Assembly (NCBI GenBank): GCA_934569215.1
Contig: CAKTKF010000084.1
Location: 1-5,989, forward strand
Reading direction: 5' to 3'
Source: an uncultured Oscillospiraceae bacterium
GTDB taxonomy: Bacteria > Bacillota > Clostridia > Oscillospirales > Oscillospiraceae
DNA length: 5,989 bases
Below, in pieces: positions 1 to 5,989 of this stretch (position 1 is its first letter; the number at the start of each line of letters is the position of its first letter). The notes below the pieces were generated by a model, which did no database searches, was not told where the DNA came from, and was given only the letters and a program-made list of their open reading frames with translations. A program made the translations under genes and the position numbers.

Positions 1-2549
1 CCCCAGATGGAGGAGCAGCCGGTGGCGTTGGAGATGTACATCCGATCGCCGAACAGCTGGGTCACCAGACGGGCGTAGCTGGTCTCGGCGCAGCCGGCGC
101 AGGAGCCGGAGAACTCCAGCAGAGGCTTGCGGAACTGAGAACCCTTGACGGTGTTGTCCTGCATGTCCTTCTTCTCGCTGACCTTGGAGACCATGTAGTT
201 GAAGACGTCCTGCTCAGGCAGCTCGTTCTCCTGGGGAACCATGGTGATGGCCTTGGTGGGGCAGACGCCGACGCAGACGCCGCAGCCCATGCAGTCCAGA
301 GGAGACACGGCCATGATGTACTTGTAGACGCCCTTGCCCTTGCCGGCCTTGACATCCACCAGACGGGCGTTCGCGGGAGCGGCAGCGGCCTCTTCAGCGG
401 TCAGCGCGTAGGGACGGATGGTGGCGTGGGGGCAGACATAGGCACAGTTGTTGCACTGGATGCACTTGGTCTCGTCCCAGTGAGGAACGGTAACGGCAAC
501 GCCGCGCTTCTCGTAGGCGGAAGCACCCAGGGGGAACTGGCCGTCGGGCAGATCGGCGAAGGCGGAAACGGGCAGGCTGTAGCCGTCCATTCTGCCGATG
601 GGGTTCAGGATGGTCTTGACGACCTTGACGGTGTCGGGACGGCCTTCCAGAACGGTCTCGGGCTTGTTATCCTCAGCGGTAGCCCAGGAGGCGGGAACAT
701 CGACCTTGTGGTAAGCGGAAGCGCCCACATCGATGGCGTTCCAGTTCTTCTCAACAACGTCGCGACCCTTCTTCAGGTAGGAATGCTCGGCAGCGTCCTT
801 CATGTACTTGATGGCATCCTCAGCGGGCATGACCTTCGCCAGAGAGAAGAAGGCAGACTGCAGGATGGTGTTGGTACGCTTGCCCATGCCGACCTTGATG
901 GCCAGGTCGATGGCGTCGATGGTGTACAGCTGAATGTTGTTGTTGGCGATGTAGCGCTTGGAAGCGGCATCCAGATGATGCTCCAGCTCCTCCAGATTCC
1001 ACTGGCAGTTGATCAGGAACACGCCGCCGGGCTTGACGTCCTGAACGATCTTGAAGCCCTTGGTGATGTAGGAGGGGTTGTGGCAGGCAACGAAGTCAGC
1101 CTTGTTGATGTAGTAGGGGGACTTGATGGCCTTGTCGCCGAAGCGCAGGTGGGAAACGGTGACGCCGCCGGTCTTCTTGGAGTCGTACTGGAAGTAAGCC
1201 TGTACGTACTTGTCGGTGTGGTCGCCGATGATCTTGATGGAGTTCTTGTTGGCGCCGACGGTGCCGTCGCCGCCCAGACCCCAGAACTTGCACTCGATGG
1301 TGCCTTCCGCGGCGGTGTTGGGGGAGACCTTCTCGTCCAGGGACAGGTGGGTCACATCGTCCACGATGCCGATGGTGAACTCGTTCTTGGGAGCGTCCTT
1401 AGCCAGCTCTTCGTAGACGGCAAAGACGGAAGCGGGGTGGGTATCCTTGGAACCCAGACCGTAACGGCCGCCGATGACGGTGACGTCGCTGCGGCCGGCC
1501 TTGGCCAGAGCCATGACCACGTCCTGATACAGAGGCTCGCCCTGAGAGCCGGGCTCCTTGGTACGGTCCAGAACGGCAATCTTCTTGGCGGTGGCGGGGA
1601 TGGCCTCCAGCAGCTTCTCAGCGCAGAAGGGACGGAACAGGCGAACCTTCACAACGCCGACCTTCTCACCGTGAGCGTTCAGGTAGTCGATGACTTCCTC
1701 AGCCACGTCGTTGATGGAGCCCATAGCCACGATGACCCGGTCGGCATCGGGTGCGCCGTAGTAGTTGAACAGCTTGTAGTCGGTGCCCAGCTTCTCGTTG
1801 ACCTTGTTCATGTACTTCTCGACCACTGCGGGCAGTGCCTGATAGTACTTGTTGCAGGCCTCACGGTGCTGGAAGAAGATATCGTCGTTCTCGTGGGAGC
1901 CGCGCATGGCGGGACGCTCGGGGTTCAGGGAGTGCTTGCGGAACGCCTCAACGGCATCCATGTCGCACATTTCCTTCAGATCCTCGTAATCCCAGATGGC
2001 AACCTTCTGAATCTCATGGGAGGTACGGAAGCCGTCAAAGAAGTTGATGAAGGGAACGCGGCCTTCGATGGCGGACAGGTGGGCGACAGCGCCCAGATCC
2101 ATGACTTCCTGCACGTTGGTCTCGCACAGCATGGCAAAGCCGGTCTGACGGCAGGCGTAGACGTCGGAGTGGTCACCGAAGATGTTCAGAGACTGAGTAG
2201 CGACGGTACGGGCGGAGACGTGGAAAACTGCGGGCAGCAGTTCACCGGCGATCTTGTACATATTGGGGATCATCAGCAGCAGACCCTGGGATGCGGTGTA
2301 GGTGGTGGTCAGAGCACCGGCAGCCAGAGAGCCGTGGACAGTACCGGCGGCACCGGCCTCGGACTGCATCTCGACGACCTTAACGGTGTTGCCGAAGATG
2401 TTCTTCCGACCGGCGGCAGACCACTGGTCCACGTTGTCAGCCATGGGACTGGACGGGGTGATGGGGTAGATGCCAGCGACCTCGGTAAAGGCATAGCTGA
2501 CGTGGGCGGCAGCAGTATTGCCGTCCATGGTTTTGAATTTTCTAGCCAA
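1..2549 (-). CDS. nifJ: Pyruvate:ferredoxin (flavodoxin) oxidoreductase, N-terminal 849 residues, 3' end outside window
   Basis: Oxidative decarboxylation of pyruvate with CoA to acetyl-CoA and CO2, passing electrons to ferredoxin or flavodoxin; a cytosolic central enzyme of anaerobes. The reading frame is intact from the TTG at 2549 to the window edge. Seen in order: the TPP-binding domain with YPITPSS (Thr31), Glu64 in EMQSEAG and Arg114; a transketolase-C-like domain (about 260-415); the gamma-type domain beginning near GLGGDGTVGANK (424-435); a ferredoxin domain with two [4Fe-4S] motifs, Cys696/699/702/706 and Cys753/756/759/763; and the start of the second TPP domain, with Cys817, Cys820 and Cys845 of the proximal cluster. 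The fourth proximal ligand and the rest of this domain lie beyond the edge. Family members are about 1170-1230 residues, so roughly 70% is present. With the TTG start, Thr31, Glu64 and Arg114 take the same numbers as in the Desulfovibrio africanus enzyme (from memory), favouring TTG over the ATG at 2528. Monocistronic on its 5' side and divergent from comM. Strong promoter, strong ribosome binding site and biased codons suggest very high expression. Confidence 0.98.
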   Translation of the reverse strand, partial: MARKFKTMDGNTAAAHVSYAFTEVAGIYPITPSSPMADNVDQWSAAGRKNIFGNTVKVVEMQSEAGAAGTVHGSLAAGALTTTYTASQGLLLMIPNMYKIAGELLPAVFHVSARTVATQSLNIFGDHSDVYACRQTGFAMLCETNVQEVMDLGAVAHLSAIEGRVPFINFFDGFRTSHEIQKVAIWDYEDLKEMCDMDAVEAFRKHSLNPERPAMRGSHENDDIFFQHREACNKYYQALPAVVEKYMNKVNEKLGTDYKLFNYYGAPDADRVIVAMGSINDVAEEVIDYLNAHGEKVGVVKVRLFRPFCAEKLLEAIPATAKKIAVLDRTKEPGSQGEPLYQDVVMALAKAGRSDVTVIGGRYGLGSKDTHPASVFAVYEELAKDAPKNEFTIGIVDDVTHLSLDEKVSPNTAAEGTIECKFWGLGGDGTVGANKNSIKIIGDHTDKYVQAYFQYDSKKTGGVTVSHLRFGDKAIKSPYYINKADFVACHNPSYITKGFKIVQDVKPGGVFLINCQWNLEELEHHLDAASKRYIANNNIQLYTIDAIDLAIKVGMGKRTNTILQSAFFSLAKVMPAEDAIKYMKDAAEHSYLKKGRDVVEKNWNAIDVGASAYHKVDVPASWATAEDNKPETVLEGRPDTVKVVKTILNPIGRMDGYSLPVSAFADLPDGQFPLGASAYEKRGVAVTVPHWDETKCIQCNNCAYVCPHATIRPYALTAEEAAAAPANARLVDVKAGKGKGVYKYIMAVSPLDCMGCGVCVGVCPTKAITMVPQENELPEQDVFNYMVSKVSEKKDMQDNTVKGSQFRKPLLEFSGSCAGCAETSYARLVTQLFGDRMYISNATGCSSIW

Positions 2550-2557
2550 AATGAATA

Positions 2558-2563
2558 CCTCCT
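2558..2563 (-). promoter_or_regulatory. Ribosome binding site of nifJ, decides the TTG start
   Basis: Read on the minus strand, AGGAGG (followed by T) lies 8 bases before the TTG at 2549-2547. That is ideal spacing for TTG. The next in-frame ATG (2528-2526) is 29 bases away from the motif, too far to use it. Translation therefore very likely begins at TTG, giving MARKFKTMDG. Confidence 0.9.
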
Positions 2564-2589
2564 AAAGTATTTCTAATTTTGTCGGCCAC

Positions 2590-2618
2590 ATTATACCACT
2601 TTTCACGCAGTTTGTAAA
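2590..2618 (-). promoter_or_regulatory. Sigma-A-type promoter of nifJ
   Basis: On the minus strand a -35 box TTTACA (2618-2613, five of six consensus bases) is followed by a 17-base spacer and a perfect -10 box TATAAT (2595-2590). The -10 box is preceded by TGG, giving the extended -10 form TGnTATAAT. Transcription would begin near 2582-2583, leaving a leader of about 33 bases that holds little more than the ribosome binding site, so there is no room for a riboswitch or attenuator. This is one of the closest-to-consensus arrangements possible and fits a highly expressed metabolic gene. The exact start base is inferred from spacing. Confidence 0.88.
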
Positions 2619-2651
2619 GCCATCAAACGACACTCATACAAAAAATTCATG

Positions 2652-2667
2652 CTTTTCCACAGAAAAG
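2652..2667. repeat. Short perfect inverted repeat, possible operator
   Basis: CTTTTC and GAAAAG, six bases each, flank a four-base CACA loop. The repeat sits about 34 bases upstream of the nifJ -35 box and about 46 bases upstream of the comM -35 box. It lacks a following T-run and has only two G:C pairs, so a terminator is unlikely. It could be a regulator binding site, but a 6-base inverted repeat in AT-rich DNA can easily occur by chance. Confidence 0.25.
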
Positions 2668-2713
2668 ATTTAGCAAAGCTGTACATTCTGCAAACGGGGA
2701 AACCAAAAAGGGA

Positions 2714-2742
2714 TTGCCTTTTCCGGGAGAATGGGGTATGAT
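2714..2742 (+). promoter_or_regulatory. Probable sigma-A-type promoter of the comM-thiI-pncC operon
   Basis: TTGCCT (2714-2719, four of six consensus bases) and TATGAT (2737-2742, five of six) are separated by exactly 17 bases. Transcription would begin near 2749, leaving a leader of about 36 bases before the ATG at 2785. The promoter is visibly weaker than the one facing the other way. It also places the alternative ATG at 2731 upstream of the transcript start, which argues against that codon being used. Confidence 0.6.
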
Positions 2743-2784
2743 GGACGGAAAGAGGAAAAAGGAAGAGAAAAGGGGGACGGAAAT

Positions 2785-4299
2785 ATGATTTGCAGCGTCC
2801 GAACGCTGGGCATCTCCGGGATCCAGGGCAGCGCCGTCACGGCGGAATGCTACATTTCTCAGGGACTTCCCGGCTTTGATATCGTGGGATTGCCCGACGC
2901 GGCGGTGAAGGAAGCGCGGGATCGGGTGCGGGCAGCGGCGAAGAGCAGCGGACTGTCCTTTCCCGTGAGCCGCATTACGGTGAATCTAGCTCCCGCAAGC
3001 CTGAAAAAGGCGGGGACGCATTACGATCTTCCTATTTTGTTAAGTATTCTCGCGGCCTGCGGAAGCGTCCGGCGGCCAAAATCCACCAGCGCATTCCTTG
3101 GGGAACTGAGCCTGGACGGCACCATCCGCCCCATTTCCGGCGTGCTGCCCATGGCGCTTGCCGCCAAGCGGGAGGGCATTCAGGCGCTGTTTGTCCCGGC
3201 GGAGAACGCCCCGGAGGCGACGCTGGCACGGGGGCCTGCGGTGTATCCCGTCCACACGGTGGCGCAGCTGGCGGCGGGATTAAACGGGGAGACGACCCTG
3301 GAAGAAGAGCCGCTGTGGGTACCCTCCCGGGAAGATACCGTCATGCCGGATTTCAAGGATGTGCTGGGGCAGGAAAATGTAAAGCGGGCGCTGGAGGTCG
3401 CGGCGGCGGGCAGCCACAATGTGTTGCTCATAGGTCCGCCGGGTTCCGGCAAAAGTATGCTCAGCAAGCGTCTGCCCTCCATTCTTCCGGATATGACCTG
3501 GGAGGAATCTTTGGAGGTCAGTCAGATTTATTCTGTTATGGGGATGCTGACGCCCAGGAATCCCCTTGTGACCCAGCGGCCGTTCCGTTCGCCCCACCAC
3601 ACGGTGTCCAACGCCGGACTTGCCGGGGGCGGCTCCAACCCAAGGCCGGGAGAGATTTCCCTTGCCCACAAGGGCGTGCTGTTTCTGGACGAAATGCCGG
3701 AGTTCCGGAAGGACACACTGGACTTGATGCGCCAGCCTTTGGAGGACGGAAAGGTCACCATTTCCCGGGTTTCCGGGGCGGTGACGTACCCGGCGGAATT
3801 TATGCTGGTGTGTGCCATGAACCCCTGCAAATGCGGCTGGTACGGCGACCCCTCCGGGCGGTGCCGCTGCTCCCAACGGGATGTGGACAACTATCGAAGC
3901 CGCATTTCCGGGCCGCTTCTGGACAGAATTGACATTGTGGTGGAGGTTCCCTCCGTCCACTTTGAGGACTTGCGGGAAAGGGCGGAGGCGGAACCTTCGG
4001 CATCGGTAAAGCAGCGGGTCAACGCCGCCCGGGACATTCAGAACCGGCGCTTCGGCTCCGGCGGAATGTGCAACGCCCGGATGGGGCCGGAGGAAATGCG
4101 CCGCTACTGCCATCTCAGCGAGGAATGCGCCGAACTGATGAAGGGCGCGTTTGAAACCATGGGCTTAACGGCGAGAAGCTACGACCGCATCCTGAGAGTA
4201 GCCCGAACCGTGGCTGACATGGACGGAAGCGAGGAAATTCAACCCAAGCACATCGCCGAGGCCATCCAGTACCGGGCGGTCAATCTGGGGAACCGATAA
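2785..4299 (+). CDS. comM: ComM/YifB family Mg-chelatase-like AAA+ ATPase
   Basis: A 504-residue cytosolic AAA+ protein, close to the usual ~506 of the family. Despite the Mg-chelatase label, the characterised member (ComM of Vibrio cholerae) is a hexameric helicase that helps branch migration during natural transformation; the role in Clostridia is not established. Seen in order: an N-terminal S5/Lon-protease-like ChlI domain (about 18-140, with GLPGFDIVGLPDAAVKEAR), the ATPase core (about 190-395) and a helical Mg-chelatase C-terminal domain (about 405-500). Walker A is GPPGSGKS (217-224, Lys223), Walker B VLFLDE (298-303), sensor 1 Asn346 in AMNPC, and the conserved SGPLLDRID (375-383) supplies Arg381. 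Four cysteines (348, 350, 360, 362) form a CxC-x9-CxC pattern typical of the family. The ATG at 2785 is chosen over an in-frame ATG at 2731 because AGGGGG (2771-2776) stands 8 bases before it, family homology starts there (MICSVRTLGISG), and the probable promoter overlaps 2731. First gene of the operon. Confidence 0.93.
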   Translation: MICSVRTLGISGIQGSAVTAECYISQGLPGFDIVGLPDAAVKEARDRVRAAAKSSGLSFPVSRITVNLAPASLKKAGTHYDLPILLSILAACGSVRRPKSTSAFLGELSLDGTIRPISGVLPMALAAKREGIQALFVPAENAPEATLARGPAVYPVHTVAQLAAGLNGETTLEEEPLWVPSREDTVMPDFKDVLGQENVKRALEVAAAGSHNVLLIGPPGSGKSMLSKRLPSILPDMTWEESLEVSQIYSVMGMLTPRNPLVTQRPFRSPHHTVSNAGLAGGGSNPRPGEISLAHKGVLFLDEMPEFRKDTLDLMRQPLEDGKVTISRVSGAVTYPAEFMLVCAMNPCKCGWYGDPSGRCRCSQRDVDNYRSRISGPLLDRIDIVVEVPSVHFEDLRERAEAEPSASVKQRVNAARDIQNRRFGSGGMCNARMGPEEMRRYCHLSEECAELMKGAFETMGLTARSYDRILRVARTVADMDGSEEIQPKHIAEAIQYRAVNLGNR

Positions 4300-4313
4300 A
4301 CAGGAGAACGAAA

Positions 4314-5504
4314 ATGAAAGAAATTTTTCTATTGAAGCTGGGCGAGATCGTCCTGAAGGGCGCAAACAAGCGCCAGTTTGAGAACAAGCTGCGGCAAAAT
4401 GTCCGCCGCCGCATGAAGAAGTACGGCAATTTTGACGTGTATATCCTTCAATCCACGGTGTACGTGGAGCCGATGGACGAGGAAGCGGACGTGGACGGAG
4501 CGTGGGAGGCATGCCGTTCCATTTTTGGTGTGGTGAGCCTGTGCCGCTGCCGCCCCTGTGAGAAGGACTTGGACGCGATCTTTGCCGCCATCGAAAACTA
4601 TCTGGGGGACGATCTGGACTGCGCAAAGTCCTTCAAGGTGGAGTCCAAGCGCTCGGACAAGCGCTTCCCCCTGACCTCCATTCAGCTGTCCCAGGAGATC
4701 GGCGGACGGCTGGCGGAAGCCCACCCGGGGGTGGAGGTGGACGTCCATCACCCGGAGTACACCGTGTACGTTGAGGTGCGGGACTTGTCCGCCTACGTCC
4801 ACGGCCCCGCCGAGCCGGGTGCGGGCGGCCTGCCCACCGGTGTTGGCGGACGGGCGATGGTGCTGCTTTCCGGCGGCATCGATTCCCCGGTGGCGGCCTA
4901 TATGATGGCGAAGCGGGGCGTGGAGGTGGAGGCCGTCCACTTCTTCTCCTATCCCTACACCTCCCAGCTGGCCAAGGACAAGGTCATCGAGCTTGCCCGG
5001 CTGGTGACCAAATATTCCGGACGGATGACCGTGAATGTGGTATCCTTCACGGAGATTCAGGAGGCTATCCGGGACAATTGCCCCGAGGAATTCTTTACCT
5101 TAATTATGCGCCGGTTCATGATGGAAATTGCCCAGCGCATTGCCAAGGGCGACGGCTGCGGTGCGCTGATCACCGGCGAAAACCTGGGTCAGGTGGCGTC
5201 CCAGACCATGGAGGCTATGACCGTCACCGGCGCGGTGGTGGACATCCCTATTTTCATGCCCCTGGTCGGCATGGATAAGAAGGACATCATTTCCATTGCC
5301 CGGGAGATCGGGACGCTGGACACGTCGATCCTGCCCTATGAGGACTGCTGCACCGTCTTCACGCCGAAGCATCCCAAGACCAAGCCCACCCTGGGACAGG
5401 TCGAGAACGCGGAAAAGAAGCTGGACAGGGAAGCACTGATCGCCCGCGCGTTGGAAAATATTGAAAAGATCAAGGTGACGTACCATGACGAGCCTTTGCT
5501 GTGA
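4314..5504 (+). CDS. thiI: tRNA 4-thiouridine synthetase ThiI, rhodanese-less form
   Basis: ThiI adenylates uridine 8 of tRNA and replaces its oxygen with sulfur to make 4-thiouridine; the long enterobacterial form also feeds sulfur into thiamine thiazole synthesis. This protein has 396 residues, like the ~400-residue Bacillus enzyme, against 482 in E. coli. Seen in order: an N-terminal ferredoxin-like domain (about 1-60), a THUMP tRNA-binding domain (about 60-170), a linker with GPGG-like residues, and the PP-loop ATPase domain (about 180-396). The PP-loop is SGGIDS (186-191). ENLGQVASQT follows, then adjacent Cys345-Cys346 in YEDCCTVFTP, where one aligns with the E. coli catalytic Cys344. 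No rhodanese domain or its cysteine is present, so sulfur should come directly from a cysteine desulfurase, none of which is encoded here; a thiamine role is therefore doubtful. AGGAG (4302-4306) lies 7 bases before ATG. It follows comM by 14 bases and overlaps pncC, so all three are probably co-transcribed. Confidence 0.95.
   Translation: MKEIFLLKLGEIVLKGANKRQFENKLRQNVRRRMKKYGNFDVYILQSTVYVEPMDEEADVDGAWEACRSIFGVVSLCRCRPCEKDLDAIFAAIENYLGDDLDCAKSFKVESKRSDKRFPLTSIQLSQEIGGRLAEAHPGVEVDVHHPEYTVYVEVRDLSAYVHGPAEPGAGGLPTGVGGRAMVLLSGGIDSPVAAYMMAKRGVEVEAVHFFSYPYTSQLAKDKVIELARLVTKYSGRMTVNVVSFTEIQEAIRDNCPEEFFTLIMRRFMMEIAQRIAKGDGCGALITGENLGQVASQTMEAMTVTGAVVDIPIFMPLVGMDKKDIISIAREIGTLDTSILPYEDCCTVFTPKHPKTKPTLGQVENAEKKLDREALIARALENIEKIKVTYHDEPLL
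5472..5478 (+). promoter_or_regulatory. Ribosome binding site of pncC inside the end of thiI
   Basis: AAGGTGA lies within the last codons of thiI, 6 bases before the ATG at 5485. It supports that start although the start lies inside thiI, and it suggests translational coupling: ribosomes finishing thiI would open this site. Confidence 0.6.
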
Positions 5505-5949
5505 TGTCCTGAAAGCGCTGCGGGGAAAAACGCTGGTCACCGCTGAAAGTCTCACCGGCGGCGGCATCGGCGCGGCGCTGACGCAGATTCCCGGCAGCAG
5601 CGAGGTTTACAAGGGCGGCGTCATCTGCTATACCAACTGGGTCAAAGAAACCGTTCTGGGCGTGCCGGGAGAAATTCTGGCACGTGACGGCGCGGTATCC
5701 CGCCCGACGGCGGAGCATCTGGCCTCCGGCGTCCGGGCGCTGCTGAAAGCAGATGTGGCCGTGGCGGTCACGGGACTGGCCGGCCCCGGCGGGGACGAAT
5801 TCGGACACGACGTGGGAACGGTTTTCATCGGCTATCAGGACGCGGCGCATTCCGACGCAAGAGAATATCACTTCACCGGAGACCGGGAAGCGGTGCGGAA
5901 TCAGACGATTGAAGCTGCGCTGAAATTGGTTCTGGAATATCAAAAGTAA
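5485..5949 (+). CDS. pncC: Stand-alone CinA C-terminal domain protein, probable nicotinamide-nucleotide amidohydrolase PncC
   Basis: A 154-residue protein that is a single CinA C-terminal domain, near the 165 residues of E. coli PncC. PncC hydrolyses nicotinamide mononucleotide to nicotinate mononucleotide and ammonia, recycling the by-product of NAD-dependent DNA ligase and similar reactions back to NAD. Family signatures are TAESLTGG (19-26, with the conserved Ser22), IPGSSEVYKGGVICYTN (35-51), GAVSRPTAEHLASGVR (69-84) and AVTGLAGPGG (94-103), followed by VGTVFIG. There is no N-terminal MoaB-like/COG1058 domain, which full-length CinA (about 415 residues, as in Bacillus) carries, and the upstream DNA encodes ThiI, so this is a natural single-domain version and not a truncation. 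Two small departures: Leu23 where many members have Cys, and HDVG where many have a proline before VG. The start overlaps thiI by 20 bases; no other ATG occurs further in, and the motif begins within 20 residues. The family is certain; amidase activity is inferred from relatives. Confidence 0.9.
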   Translation: MTSLCCDVLKALRGKTLVTAESLTGGGIGAALTQIPGSSEVYKGGVICYTNWVKETVLGVPGEILARDGAVSRPTAEHLASGVRALLKADVAVAVTGLAGPGGDEFGHDVGTVFIGYQDAAHSDAREYHFTGDREAVRNQTIEAALKLVLEYQK

Positions 5950-5989
5950 AAATTATGCCCGCAGAACAGTGAATGGAGCGTATCGGTGC
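5950..5989. other. Short tail after pncC, no supported feature
   Basis: Forty bases follow the pncC stop. There is no hairpin with a T-run, so no terminator is visible and the operon may continue. An ATG at 5955 reads only five codons before a stop. Another ATG at 5973 stays open to the edge but has no convincing ribosome binding site in front of it. Confidence 0.5.

Larger units (their letters stand above)
2550..2784. other. Divergent intergenic region between nifJ and the comM operon
   Basis: This 235-base stretch is clearly more AT-rich than the genes on either side. It holds the nifJ promoter and leader on the minus strand, a probable comM promoter and purine-only leader on the plus strand, and a small inverted repeat. 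About 95 bases separate the two -35 boxes, enough for regulator binding. I saw no open frame with a ribosome binding site, no tRNA, and no recognisable operator for a named regulator such as Rex or Fur. Confidence 0.85.

Noticed and set aside
426..2576. A 716-codon open reading frame on the plus strand, opposite nifJ
   Set aside because: It is codon-aligned with nifJ and open only because nifJ lacks TTA, CTA and TCA codons. Its product is a low-complexity Gly/Val/Asp/Leu-rich sequence with no domain I recognise, it has no promoter or ribosome binding site evidence, and it runs through the nifJ start and RBS.
2596..2700. A Rex redox-repressor site upstream of nifJ
   Set aside because: I looked for the TTGTGAA-type inverted repeat expected for Rex on both strands and found only fragments with several mismatches.
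2731..2784. Upstream ATG at 2731 adding 18 residues to comM
   Set aside because: The added residues are a Lys/Glu/Gly-rich read-through of the purine leader. They have no counterpart in the family, have no ribosome binding site, and lie across the predicted -10 box.
3280..4113. A 277-codon minus-strand frame, and several shorter frames, opposite comM
   Set aside because: They are shadows of a GC-rich coding gene with clear Walker A, Walker B and sensor motifs. The shadow products are rich in Arg, Pro, His and Gly and show no family resemblance.
2785..4299. Magnesium chelatase subunit of chlorophyll or cobalamin synthesis
   Set aside because: The order of an N-terminal Lon/S5-like domain, AAA+ core with NPCKCG and CxC pairs, and C-terminal helical domain is that of ComM/YifB; no bchD/bchH or cobN partner genes are present.
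4300..4313. A TPP riboswitch for thiI or for the TPP-dependent nifJ
   Set aside because: The gap before thiI is only 14 bases and the nifJ leader about 33 bases, both far too short for a TPP riboswitch, and no such conserved elements are visible in the intergenic region.
4329..4940. A 203-codon minus-strand frame opposite thiI
   Set aside because: It is a shadow of the THUMP and PP-loop coding sequence, with no ribosome binding site and no recognisable product.

Overview
The window looks like a chromosomal segment of a strictly anaerobic, fairly GC-rich Firmicute, probably class Clostridia and possibly an Oscillospirales/Ruminococcaceae-type gut bacterium. The grounds are a one-chain pyruvate:ferredoxin oxidoreductase, a ThiI without the rhodanese domain (the Bacillus/Clostridia form), clear Gram-positive-style ribosome binding sites, and AT-rich sigma-A-type promoters between GC-rich genes. 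The taxonomic placement is inference; no rRNA or other marker gene is present.

Left half, minus strand (1-2549): the first 849 codons of pyruvate:ferredoxin oxidoreductase (nifJ/PFOR), running off the left edge before its last third. It starts at a TTG behind a strong AGGAGG, and a near-consensus promoter lies 33 bases upstream of the start codon. All thiamine-pyrophosphate and iron-sulfur ligands expected in this part of the protein are visible. No TTA, CTA or TCA codon occurs, which leaves a long meaningless open frame on the opposite strand.

Middle (2550-2784): a 235-base AT-rich divergent intergenic region holding the nifJ promoter on the minus strand, a weaker promoter for the rightward operon, a small inverted repeat between them, and an all-purine leader.

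Right half, plus strand (2785-5949): a compact three-gene operon. First comes a ComM/YifB-type Mg-chelatase-like AAA+ ATPase (504 aa), then thiI, tRNA 4-thiouridine synthetase (396 aa, 14 bases downstream), then a stand-alone CinA C-terminal domain protein/PncC (154 aa, overlapping thiI by 20 bases). The last 40 bases hold no gene that can be supported and no terminator.

The genes serve different jobs: central anaerobic pyruvate oxidation on one side, and DNA processing, tRNA modification and NAD salvage on the other. Every gene falls in a known family. I saw no defence system, mobile element, CRISPR array, tRNA or new genetic system; the points worth a second look are regulatory and codon-usage details and the comM-thiI-cinA arrangement.
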